Source of the DNA: Arthrobotrys musiformis
Lineage: Eukaryota > Ascomycota > Orbiliomycetes > Orbiliales > Orbiliaceae
NCBI GenBank assembly: GCA_036971715.1
Contig: JAVHJL010000007.1
Location: 62,001 to 126,000, forward strand
DNA: 64,000 nt
Direction: 5' to 3'
The notes under the pieces are model-generated. The model made no database searches. It saw nothing but the letters and a program-made list of their open reading frames with translations, and was not told the DNA's origin. The stretch's first letter is position 1. The number at the start of each line of letters is the position of its first letter. Shown here piece after piece: positions 1 to 10,055 of this stretch. Both the position numbers and the translations under genes were made by a program.

Positions 1-159
1 GACATGAACTGGAGCAGGGGTTTGGACAGCTCCCGCATTTTTCGTGCATGAAGTTGAAACGGGAGCAACGACCTCTGAGTAAGCTGCATCTGGATAGCCA
101 TGCTGGGTACCAAAAACACCAGCGACGAGGATGGAAGCGGTGAGAATTGACTTGAACAT
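1..159 (-). CDS. secreted protein, N-terminal part only (runs off the window)
   Basis: The ATG is the complement of 157-159, and 53 codons read open to the window edge. The translation starts MFKSILTASILVAGVFG: a basic N-terminus and a hydrophobic core ending in small residues, which is a typical secretion signal. A Thr/Ala/Pro/Val-rich stretch with one Cys follows, as in small cell-wall or secreted proteins of filamentous fungi. The mature domain lies outside the window, so the family cannot be named. Two TATA-like motifs (339-347, 367-375) lie about 180-215 bp upstream, which fits a strongly expressed, regulated gene. An internal exon end within the part shown is not excluded. Confidence 0.6.
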   Translation of the reverse strand, partial: MFKSILTASILVAGVFGTQHGYPDAAYSEVVAPVSTSCTKNAGAVQTPAPVHV

Positions 160-1819
160 TTTGGATTAAGTTGGCTTTGGGTGGATGCAAGGGCTGCGAT
201 TGTTTACTTTTCAGAAGGTCCGCTCAACGGATGACGGTCTGGCCGTGTGTGTATGTGTATGGGTATATTGAAGAGGGTGATTACTATTACTCAATTGACG
301 AGTCCGGGCTCGGGACAAGAGGAAACAGCGTAGTCGACTTATATAAGTGTTTTGGCCAGTCGGTCGTTATATAAGGGTTGAAAGACTATAATTCGACGCA
401 CCAGCGACGAGATGAATTGAAGATAAAATATATAAATTTTCTTTAAAAAAAAAAAAAGTTGAAGGAAGAAAGATTGAAGAAAGAATGGAAGAGGGTATCT
501 GGACCCGAAGATGATGGCAAATATAGCTGTTTGGTGAGGACACAAGGAGAGGAAGGAGAAGAAGAAAAAGAGACTATTTTGGACGGGAAGACAGCATATT
601 TATGTACGCAGTACCTAGGTACTTAGTTAGATATGCATAATTCCTATATTTGAGCGTTAGATCTTCGGATTTCAGGTCGTCGCTATTCTCTGTGCATGTC
701 GAAACAACTGACGTTACCGTTTTCGAACATGAGACCTCCCGAGCTTCATCGGGCTTCATGAGGGCAGGGCTCTGGCAGGGCTCCAGCTGGTTCATTGCGT
801 TGTCGGCGTGCGATAACCATGTTTGGACGGGCTGTCAGGCGGCCATGCCCCTTGTCGAAACAAAACTCCACGACTTGCTGCAGAGTTTGTTTCGTTTGGG
901 GTGATGAAGGCGGCGCTGTTGCGGTGCTTGGAAGGGCCTTAAAGGGGCTGTGTAGAAACACGTTTTGTTTCTGTTTCCCGCTCGGTCCCGCCTCACCGGT
1001 GGCGTTGTTTTTGTGGTTATTTGTCGGCTGGCTATCGATTTCGTCCGTGTGGCTCAGCCAGCAGTCTTGGCAGTCTTGGGCGCCTTAAGAATTTTCTTTC
1101 CCACCCATCAATTTCTTCCTTCTTCAGCCTTTCTTTTTCATCATCGTGCATCGTCATCAATACGGCAACCTCAGCATCTACAATACTCCCAGCGATATTC
1201 CGTTGGATCATGTTTATAGCATATACCCTAATCAAGACTAGCATTTCCTCCTCTCAATGTTGTGTCCCTCGCGCGATTACCCATACTCGCTCCATGCAAC
1301 CATATGTGTACATGTACATGTACATGCGTGGCACTTTCGAAGCCTCGTCGGTCGTCTCTTTTCCATATCCGTCCGAGGTCAAAAAGTCTCGTTGCTATCT
1401 CAAATATAGCAACATGCCAAAAGAAATACCCTTCCCAGGGAAGCCCAAGCCTTGATTTGAAACATCAAAACAAACACCTGATGGATATTGCTCTCGCTCC
1501 TCGTGGTCGATTGATGCAACATGAATTCAGATACCAGGACTTCAGGCTACATCCCTTTCAATCTAGCGCTGAATGTAGAAATTTAAATATATTTGATACC
1601 CGATTTCATTATTCTAGGTTACACCATGGCGCCTTTTGTACCTGCGGCCTTGAATGTACACTCAGCAAGGTCAACTTGAAAAAAAAAAAAAGGAGGGGAG
1701 GGAAAAAAAAAAGAATGAAAACGCCGAAATTACTCATGCAGATAACTCTGTTATCTTGCTCTGGTATCCGATACATATGGCCATCCTCCTCTATATATGG
1801 TTGGGGAACTTCCGCCTTC
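160..1819. other. intergenic, no supported gene
   Basis: Promoter side of the gene at 1-159 and 3' side of the gene at 1820. It holds A-rich tracts near 444-457 and 1679-1713, one copy of the CCTAGGTAC palindrome near 613-621, and an alternating GTACAT stretch near 1308-1325. Open frames of up to 197 codons occur, but none shows domain-like composition or a convincing splice structure. Confidence 0.5.
339..375 (-). promoter_or_regulatory. paired TATA-like motifs upstream of the secreted-protein gene
   Basis: TTATATAAG occurs at 339-347 and again at 367-375; it is nearly self-complementary, so it reads as a TATA box in either direction. The nearest gene is the minus-strand secreted protein, whose ATG is at 159. 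The spacing allows a roughly 150 nt leader. The assignment rests on position only. Confidence 0.4.
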
Positions 1820-2755
1820 TCACCCCCGGGCACAACTCTTCAATGGGGCCCCTAGCATCCCGCTCCATCCTTTTGATTGGAGCTCGAGCTTGGCAGGTTC
1901 TGGCCGACTGATGTGTGGGCCTGCCGTGGTGCGATAATACGTAGGGATGGAATACATGCTGGGTTCAACTTCTGCTTGTGCGTTGTAGGCCTGATCTGGG
2001 ACCTGGGACTCTTCATCACCACGCTGGGCGTATCTATCTTGCGGTGGCTGGTGCTCAAAGCCATTCATGGATGCCGTTCGCTCGAACTTTTGGTGTCCTG
2101 GGCGGCTGTTGGTCCTCGAGAGGTCAAATCTCATCCTAGCAAGGTATAAACCCATTTGCCGGATATCCTTGATCGGGACATCGCGGTATTTCCGGCAGAT
2201 GGCAGCACTCTAGTTGTCTTATCAGTGGGGTTGACCCTTTCCGTTGGCTATCATAGCATAGGAATTCATAACTGACCGTCAGGATGTTCGCGGAGCCTAT
2301 TACCGTTGCGATTACGGCGGCTGCAAGGTTAAAAGAATTGAACCTTGCGCCCACGATAGGCTTAGACATCGGCCCACTTAAGGCCCCGAAGATCTGGAAG
2401 GCAATGGCGAGCTGACAGATACCAGGTGTCACTAAGGAAGCTTGAGGCCCAAAGCACGGCCATCGCTTTCTCCAGTAGGATTGAAATAACCCGATCTCGA
2501 CTATTATGAGGAACAAGGACATCAGCCATAAAATAAGAATGTTCGCTGTGACAAAGAAGGAAAGCTAATTTGCGCGATATAGTATTTAGCAACCTATTCC
2601 TATTCGAGGATGTGGTATATCAATGTTATTCTCACCTGATTGTCATGAAGGCCGATTGCCACGCAGGCAAGCAGGCCCGCAGCACAGCAAGCTAAAGAGA
2701 GGAGAGTAACAACCCTCAATATATTGAGGAAATAGAATATCGGACAAGTTATCAT
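1820..2755 (-). CDS. four-helix membrane protein of a fungal uncharacterised (DUF7598-like) family
   Basis: Exons on the minus strand: 2755-2636, 2564-2277, 2209-1820; all junctions are GT/AG, all phase 0, giving 265 aa. The first exon begins with a short cytosolic start and a hydrophobic helix (residues about 10-35). The second exon codes three more hydrophobic stretches: around ILILWLMSLFLIIVEIG, an ICQLAIAFQIFGAL segment, and an AAAVIATVIGSANIL segment. The third exon codes a soluble tail of 130 codons with a conserved-looking MGLYLARMRFDLS motif, then Pro/Gln/Tyr-rich sequence. This plan of four helices and a long polar C-terminus fits the DUF7598 family of ascomycete membrane proteins as I recall it. 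Function is unknown. A Marvel-like protein is the main alternative. Confidence 0.72.
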
Positions 2756-3817
2756 ATTGCTTATTGAGGAGCGAAGGTGATGTTGTTGGGTGATGGTGAT
2801 GTGGCGCTTGTATTGGGAATTATTGGGGCCTAGTATTGTGTTACGGATTTGCTGTATTGGATGACAATGAAAGCGAAGCTGGTTGTAGTTTGGGATGTCA
2901 AAAAGAGAAAAAAAAAAAAAAAACTTATACGCCTACGTCCTATCTAGTTTTGCGGAGGAGTTTTGTCGATTAGTTGCTGTAGAGGGATGAGGAAAAGCTT
3001 TTACGTGTTGTGTTGGAGTTGTTGCAAAATCTTTTTAGGGAGGAGACAAATCTCGGCAGTCCTCGACAGCCTGCATTGTTGGTCTTGAATTGTGTTGTGT
3101 ACACTCGGCGACCCTTCTTGTGTTGTCGTCTGGCCTCGAGACGAGTTGTGGACAAGGGGAATGTGTTGCAGGTCTGGAAAATGTGTTGGGAGTGCTGTTA
3201 ACTTGAGTTGAGTTGTGTTTTGTGGTTTGGTTTCCAAGACCAGGGGCAATAGAGTCGCCCATGATGGGGATGATAACTTTCGTGTGGCTGGCCTGGGACC
3301 CGATGATATCAAGGAACTCAGAGGTACTTGGGCACATTGTACCTAATTTACTGAAGCAATCTACAGATGATACTTCATGTTCTCCTTGATTCAAGGACGC
3401 TCATTTTCACGGTGGCGGACAAAAAATCATAAGAATATTGATTAAATTTTGGTATCAGAGGTTTGAATGAGAAAGAAATCAACAGCGCTAAAGTGCAGGA
3501 CCGATAACAGAAGATGCAATGCTAATATGTTCCAAGATACAGGTGATACAATGCAGGGAAAAGAAAGAAGAGGAGGAAGAAGCAGCAACGCCCGCTAGCA
3601 CAAAAGCGGGTCAAGGTGAGAAAAAAAGACACAGTTCGCAATTGAAAGAGATTCAGAAAGATGATGGGTTGGTCTATGGGGCGCCGACGTGCTCGGGGAA
3701 AGGATTATATACTAAAGCGGATGGAAGATTCAATGCAAGTTAAAAAAAAAAGTTGGGGGGTATTTGCCCCGATTGAAGGGCTGAGGGTGGGTGAGAATGG
3801 GTAAATGAGAAACAAGC
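2756..3817. other. intergenic, no supported gene
   Basis: Lies between two minus-strand genes: promoter of the upstream-most exon at 2755 and 3' flank of the gene ending at 3818. It contains an A-tract at 2910-2923, a purine-rich stretch near 3550-3600 and an A-tract near 3741. The 119-codon frame at 3035-3394 opens with TTG and has no recognisable features. Confidence 0.5.
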
Positions 3818-5922
3818 TCAAAGTAGACCCTTCCGTTCGAGATGTTGAAAAGCAACATCGGATAAGCCATGTGATAGCTTCTTCTTGCTGATGGTGACGG
3901 CATCGGAGGCATCGGAGGACGTGCTCTCGGGTTGATCTGTGGACAACGCGATGTCACCCTTGTGGCCCGAAACCGGGGTGTTCGCCGCAGATATGTATAA
4001 CCGCTCGAAAACTCGCCAGTGTAGGTTTAAAATTTTGGCGAGTCTTTGCGGGATAGACGCGAAATCGGCGGGTAGGCCCATAACCGTGTCGGGGACTTGC
4101 TCGAAGTTCGGCGCTTTGTGGTGTGACCAAGCCTTCAGTATCACTTGCGTCTTCAACGCAATTGCCTCGACTACCTTTTGCTCGAAGGATTGATAGAGGG
4201 CGGATTGGGGTCGCAAGTGTTGAGCCAGCCAGTTTTCAGCAAACTTCACTACCTTTGCGTCTGGGAATGACTTGGAACTCGGCTTTCCCGAGGCAAATGC
4301 GGTCGCGGACTGCGCAATTTGCAAGGCCAAGGCGGAGGAGTTACGTTGCCAGCGCTCAGAGACTTCTTCATCACCATTGATGGCCTGTATAGCGGCGGTA
4401 AGTGCTACGTATGCGTCTTTATCGACTTCTAATGCTTTGTTTAACCCGGATACAAGGCTGCGGAACAGTAGGAGACAAGTCTTCATGTTCACATCCTCCC
4501 GAATGTCAAACCTAATTGCTTCTAGTCTTTCGAGGTCGAATGTGAATGTAGCGGGTGGTTTGATGTGTGACTTCGAGGGACTTAGTCGTTCAAGTACACC
4601 AATCGTGAGTATAGCAATGTAATCCGGACTTTCGTCAAGAGCCTTGTGCTTTGCAGCCAGTTGGTGGAACCAATCCTGTGTTTCTGAGATGCATAGCGTT
4701 CCCTTATGTATTCTTTTTTGGAAATGTTCCCTCTCGAATTCCGCTGCGGTGCTGACGAGGTATGGCCTGAGCGTCCGAATTTGGTGATTGGCAACGTCCT
4801 ATCGTGAAGGGGGAAATATATATGTTAGAAAACTACCAAAGTGAAGGCCTCGAGAATAAAAGCACCATGGAAGCAACTTACGAGTTTCATAGCCTCCAGA
4901 ATCCCAAAAACTGATCGGAGGCCATCAACTAATAATCGCGGACTATCACAGGTAACACCATCTTTTATCTTGCTAACCATATCGTCGACCCACGCATCTC
5001 TCATGGGGGCGCAATGTGCTTTGAGAAGACTGGCGAGCCATGTTGCCAAGTTTTCGAAATTAAGAAGCCCATATTCAAGTTGCTGCATCATTAACTGTTG
5101 GTCAAAGACCTGTTCCACTGTTTTTTGGTCACGAGATGGCACCAGGCTCAATAGAATATCGCGCATTGTGTCGAGAAGAAGCATCAATCGCTTAGGCTGT
5201 AATCGGTTTGTGACGCCCCTTTGCAGATCGGTCTGATTTCTCTTGATGTTTTCACACTCGCGAACAATGCTGTCCCAGTAGTTATCTGCTTGTGCTTTCT
5301 TCTTTTGCCCTCGTTGACCGTCGAGGTTAGGTCGGAAATGGAGAGCTGCGTCAAAGTAGATATCGTGACGGAGGCGGGGGTTGTTGAGGATTTCTTTCAG
5401 ATCTAGTTCTTTCAAGGTAATCAGATTGACAGGGGGTTCGTTAAGAGCCTTCTTAGATTTGTGAGAGGCAATACTCTTGCGACAACAGACTGTTGTCGTC
5501 GGCATTTGATGGCCAACAGCCGGGGCGGACATTGAACGGGCCCGCATTATCTTCGATGTAACGGGGGGCGTCGTCTCTGCATCCGAACTACATGATGGTT
5601 GAGCGGGGGCCTCATGCGTCGCTGGGCCGGCAACAACGGGGGCCGAAGCTGTCGGCGTTGTGCTTGTCGGCTGTGGGTTGGCGTTTTCGGAGCCGTCGAG
5701 CTTGAACTCTTCCATTTCCAATGATGTCTTAACACGCTTCACTCTTGTCGATTGATCGCAATCTTCGAGTTGGATATGCGGCCTCTTGACGGTTTGCGGT
5801 TTAACACTTGTCGAAGCCGACGAAGATCTCCTGATGGTACTAGAAGTACCACTTTCTGTATTCGCCGATGACGCGGAAGGAAGTTGATGAACAGGTGTAG
5901 AATTTGCGTGGTGCTGTTCCAT
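3818..5922 (-). CDS. SOK1: TCP11 / SOK1 family protein
   Basis: Two exons, 5922-4882 and 4798-3818, joined by a GTAAGT...AG intron in phase 0, give 673 aa. The frame is open further upstream, but only from a TTG; the first ATG (complement of 5920-5922, protein starts MEQHHANST) is used here. Residues 1 to about 165 are Ser/Thr/Pro-rich and probably disordered. From about residue 170 (LKELDLKEILNNPRLRHDI) the protein follows the TCP11 domain to near the C-terminus, with the helical segments LMLLLDTMRDILLSLVP and NMKTCLLLFRSLVSGLNKAL. Yeast Sok1 acts in cAMP/PKA signalling as a multicopy suppressor of PKA loss, and mammalian TCP11 modulates sperm cAMP signalling. A role in PKA-linked growth control is inferred from the family. 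A long purine microsatellite lies in the 5' region (6136-6178). Confidence 0.88.
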
Positions 5923-6135
5923 CAAAGGGTAACGAAAGTCTGAGGTGAAGCCAGAAGCAACCAACAAAGGAGATAATTGAATATGTTGGATTGTGTTTTA
6001 AACCGAAGTCCTCCTTTCCCGACCAATGTTGTTATATATAGATAGAAAAAGAAAGAAAAATGAAAAGGGAGGTAGTCAAAGAGCAAGGAAGAGGGGATGG
6101 AAGAAGGAGGGTCTATGGAAGGAGTGAAGGAAGGA

Positions 6136-6178
6136 AAGAAAGAGAGAGAGAAAGAAAGAAAGAAAGAAAGAAAGAAAA
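6136..6178. repeat. GA/GAAA microsatellite upstream of SOK1
   Basis: An imperfect GA run followed by seven or more GAAA units. It lies about 215 bp upstream of the SOK1 ATG, in the likely 5' leader or promoter. Confidence 0.85.
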
Positions 6179-6925
6179 GGAAATAGAGATAAGAAAAAGA
6201 TGACCTTATAATCAATTACAAATCGAACCCATTCAGAACGAGTCAGAGCGAATGTGTGAAGTGAAGACGTGAATGTGGATTCGTATTAATCTGTTGATAT
6301 GACCGATTAGAACTTTATCATTTGGTCACTGCAAATTTAATGTCGAGGTTGTTTAATCGTTTGGTGATTTCCTGTTGTTTTAGTAGTAGGGGTGGTGGTA
6401 GTGCTCTGTGCCAATGGTCGTTTCTGAAGGGAAAGGTTGGTGGTTGTGGGTTGGTTGATGGCTCAGGGGGGCGGGAGCTGAGTTTTGTACAGCAGGACCC
6501 AAGGAATGGCGAATTCTCGAACGGGGGGCAAAAGCAAGAATGGCGAGTAAATTGGAGATTAGAGAAGCAGGCTAGATACTGGAGAGGCCAAGATGAGAAG
6601 GCGAGTATGGGTAAGGAAAAATGCAGTGGGAATGTCTGTGGTTGCGGTTATATGTCAGGGGAGGAAGGGGTCGTGTGTGTCGATTGAATCTAGAAGGAGA
6701 GCAAGATGGATGAGATCGTATGTATGTTTGTAAAAAAGTATGTAAAACGGAGGAATCAGAAGATGCTGGAGTATGTGAAAAAGGAAAGAAAAAGAATAGA
6801 AAAATCTGTGTGTGATGGAATTTTTTTTTCTGAATGCCAGGACTGGAGGAGGATGAGGAGGAGGAGGAGCTGATTAAAGGGGGTCTTGAAATATCTTTCT
6901 TCTTGTTTCCTTCTTTCCTTCCTTC

Positions 6926-6928
<3 letters not shown>

Positions 6929-6957
<29 letters not shown>
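6929..6957. repeat. poly-T tract (29 nt)
   Basis: Uninterrupted T run next to a (T)CTTTGG(C/T) repeat stretch (6960-7005) that reads as GFGFGF or KPKPKA in different frames. Confidence 0.9.
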
Positions 6958-6959
<2 letters not shown>

Positions 6960-8276
6960 CTTTGGTTTTTTTAGTCTTTTGGCTTTTGGCTTTGGCTTTG
7001 GCTTTCTTTTTCGTCCCAGCGCCGCCTCGTCCCTTTTCCACCGGGTTTTACTTTTTTTCACCAGGTTTTTCCATGTCTCTATTTTGTACTTGATTGACTG
7101 AGACTGGGGCAGGCTTGGGTGGACGCCCTCGAACAGTTGTCTCAAATTTAGTCCCCCCCCCCCAGACCTAGGTACAGATCATGCTTCTGGCAGATTTCGA
7201 AGAAATAAAATGAAAAATAAAATAGAATAAAATAACAAAAAAACAAATAAAAAAGAATAAAGAACTGGCAGTACTTACTTATCTATGTACATACCTACTT
7301 TACACAGTCCTGTCATAATTGGTTAGCTGCTGCATACGAGCCTATGTATGTGGCATTTCTGTCTGTACATATGTATGTGCAGAGGTGTGGATGTATGCAT
7401 CGTCGGGCCTGATGTATGTACATACATCCATACAGACATACAGACATATGTATATTCTGTCGGCCGCACGAGCGTATGGAGTAAGGACTTATGTACTGTG
7501 CTTTGTCCATATGGTTACTTCGTACATGCCTTTGGGCGGAGATGTGGCCCATGTGAACTTTAGTTAGTTAGTGAGTGAGTGAGGCCAGTCCGGTTCTAAC
7601 AATCTGAGTCCCGGAATTCTCGGACACAGGAATCTGAATTTGGTACGTGCTTGCAGAGGCAAGCCGATATTTGCCATTTGCATTGGCGAGATTATGCGCA
7701 TAGCTGAAACACCCGTCTGGAGTGAAGGCATCCATGAGTTTTATGGAGCCGGCCAATTTTCGATGTTCCTGGGCCGATTTAGGGATTAACCTCAAACACC
7801 AGCTGCAAAAACCATGTATGCTTTTTTATTGGGTCCAGCATTCTCGAAGATTTCCCGAAACGACAACTTTCCTTCTTCGCTCAGCCACAGGGGTTTTTTT
7901 TCCCTCTCGCTTTAGTGGTGGTAACCGTCCAAAAGCCCCTCACCGGCCTCTCCGTTGGGGCGGGTAGTTAGACGATGAGGCCCAAATGACGTCGTTCCAG
8001 TGTCGCATGTGTCTGTATATGTAAGCATTTATGTTATCTAAACGGAGGGGATTATATGATAAAGTTAGATGGCTTTTCATTGGTGAAAAAGGAAAGGAAA
8101 GGAAGGAAAAAGAAAAAGAAAAAAAACACGAATGGATATGAAGGTCGGGGGAAGTTGGAATGCCATTGGACGAACACGAAGGGACGCCCATAGGATTGGT
8201 GGTGGGGATGCGGTGGTTCCCCTCCTCCTTCTTTTGACCCTGACTTACACCAAGGTGCCGGCGAGAGCAAGCAAGC

Positions 8277-8412
8277 AAGTACATACATACTTAGGTAAGT
8301 AAGTAAGTAATTGATTAACTAAGTAAGTACTTACCCAAAAGGCGTATACCAGGTACCCAAATAAGAGTCAAGTACTGGGTAAGTAGATACTTGGGTAGGT
8401 AGCTAGGGGGGC
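8277..8412. repeat. AAGT / TACTTACC palindromic simple-repeat cluster
   Basis: Runs of AAGTAAGTAAGTA and TAAGTACTTACC with short interruptions. It belongs to a family scattered through most gaps of this window (9117-9396, 33400-33790, 47195-47365, 53910-53960). The units are self-complementary (AAGTACTT, TAGGTACCTA) and can fold into hairpins. Confidence 0.8.
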
Positions 8413-8867
8413 AGTTCAGGTAAGGTCTTTGTGGAGACGATGCATTGATGTAGTTGAGTGGTACTTGAGTACTTACCCACTTAGTATCAAGCACAGCTAC
8501 CCAAGCACTCGGAATAATTGGTAGTGGCACACGCATACATGCGCAGACATCGCATTCTCCTTACCTATTCGATAGGAAAGCGGGCGGGTGGTCGTAGAGA
8601 AGCTAGAGGCATCGTGTCGACTGATATATCTCATCATCGTCGCGTGGTCGCGGTTGTAGCTGTAGCTGTAGCTATGATAGTTTGTAGGTTGTGGGTTGTA
8701 GTTATGGTTGGTGCATGTAGGTCCAGATGGATACCTAGGTAGGTATACTAGTATGTATGTATTGGTGGGGATTCTCAATATAAAAAAAATCGGCCCCTCA
8801 GTTTTCGCTAAACACCAAACACCAAATATTATCAACCAGTCAGCATGCCGGCTTAGTCGGGCTTGCG

Positions 8868-8935
8868 GTTTGATCTTGGTCCTGATCTTGGTTTTGATAT
8901 TGATATTGATCCTGATCCTGATCCTGATCTTTGGC
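8868..8935. repeat. YTGATM hexanucleotide array
   Basis: About ten units of TTGATC/CCTGAT/TTGATA type in strict 6-bp register. Because the period is a multiple of three, one frame reads as alternating Leu/Ile/Val. A short GATCAA run recurs near 59828-59852. Confidence 0.8.
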
Positions 8936-9116
8936 CGCGGGGGTCAATTGGATTGTTGTCTACCGGGTACCTAAGGTAGGTCAGGCGCACGCTACTCATG
9001 TTGCTCACCTGCGAGTGTTTGCATTCCATATCAATCGGTCTATCGGGATGTGTATATATCACATCCACGCTCCAGGCCCATGATATCACTGGCGCTTCGA
9101 GACTTTCAATTGCATG

Positions 9117-9396
9117 ATACCTAAGTACTTACCTAAGTACTTGTGTATATGCTTCGGTAGATAGTACCTGCCTAAGTACTTATTTGAGCCAGCATTCAGC
9201 AGAGGAGTCGAGGCTTGCATTGCATTGCGTCCACTTCCTCAAAAGTACCTCCTACCTCCTACCTACCCACCAACTTACCTAAGTACTTGCTTACCTACTT
9301 ACCGACTGACCTGAGTACTTACTTACCTACCTCCTGGGTGAGAGGTAAGGAGGTATGTAATATAAGTAAGTAAGTAGGTAGGTAGGTAGGTAGATG
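9117..9396. repeat. dense TACCTAAGTACTTACCTA / TAGGTAGG cluster
   Basis: The longest example in the window of the palindromic TAGGTA/AAGTACTTA family. One half is mostly in the ACTTACCTA orientation and the other half in the TAAGTAGGTAGG orientation, so the whole cluster could form an extended imperfect hairpin. Confidence 0.8.
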
Positions 9397-9425
9397 GGTA
9401 CCTTTGGTGGTGATAACAGAGCCCT

Positions 9426-9570
9426 CCACCCCACTCCACTCCACTCCACTCCACCCACTTCACTTCACTTCACTTCACTTAACTTAGCTTCACCTCACCA
9501 CCACCACCACCACCACCACCATCATCATCATCGCTATCATCGCCATCACCACCATCATCATCGCCATCAT
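9426..9570. repeat. CCACT, CACTT and CAY short tandem arrays
   Basis: Three adjoining arrays: CCACT units, then CACTT units, then CAC/CAT triplets. One frame of the triplet part reads as poly-His. No gene context supports translation. Confidence 0.85.
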
Positions 9571-9714
9571 TTCCTATCGTGAACCTTCCTCTCCCCACCC
9601 CTCTCACCCCTTCCCAACCTTCCCCCATCCACCACATCCGTCACACCTCCCTCTCTCCCTCCCTCCCTCTTTCTCTTCCCCCTCTCTCTTCCCTTCGGCC
9701 CTTCACTTTCCTTT

Positions 9715-9715
<1 letters not shown>

Positions 9716-9745
<30 letters not shown>
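9716..9745. repeat. poly-T tract (30 nt) about 310 bp upstream of the DENN gene
   Basis: Uninterrupted T run followed by T-rich DNA to about 9840. Poly(dA:dT) of this length is expected to exclude nucleosomes and may mark the promoter of the gene starting at 10056. Confidence 0.85.
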
Positions 9746-9746
<1 letters not shown>

Positions 9747-10055
9747 GAAGGATTATTTTATTTCTTGTGTTTTATTTATTTTATTTATGTTATTTTATTT
9801 TACTTCAGGTTTTTCTTTCTTTCTTTGTCTCTTTCTTTCCTTTCCTCTCCCCGAGCAATGAGCACTCACACCCTTTCTAGATCACCTGCCAATGTGATCG
9901 TTTCATATTGGTAGAGGTCTCTTAAAAAAGGATACCTTCGCGAAACCTCGCCCCCTAGTCTTTATCAATGCACTGAAAACCGAAGCCAACCCAAATTCCC
10001 CGTCGAATTTTCTCCAGGCTCACAACGCCGCCTTGACCGTCGAAACCTAATCAAC

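Larger units (their letters stand above)
5923..10055. other. 4.1 kb divergent intergenic region dense in simple repeats
   Basis: Shared upstream space of the TCP11/SOK1 gene (-) and the DENN gene (+). It holds a GAAA tract, two poly-T runs of about 30, an 11-nt poly-C run at 7153-7163, dispersed TAGGTA/AAGTACTTA arrays, a YTGATM hexanucleotide array and CACTT/CAY tracts, each listed separately. A cluster of TATGTACATA-like steps lies at 7340-7450. Reading frames here are low-complexity or open only from non-ATG codons. I see no protein-coding gene, but a non-coding transcript could be present. Confidence 0.6.

Noticed and set aside
1262..1855. 197-codon plus-strand frame near the window start
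   Set aside because: Passes through A-tracts and repeat DNA (poly-Lys, Cys-Thr repeats) and overlaps the 3' end of a better-supported minus-strand gene.
5923..5967. Longer N-terminus for the SOK1/TCP11 protein
   Set aside because: The extension begins at TTG; the first ATG is at 5922.
9495..9570. Poly-His coding frame
   Set aside because: A product of CAC/CAT triplet repeats; no flanking gene structure.
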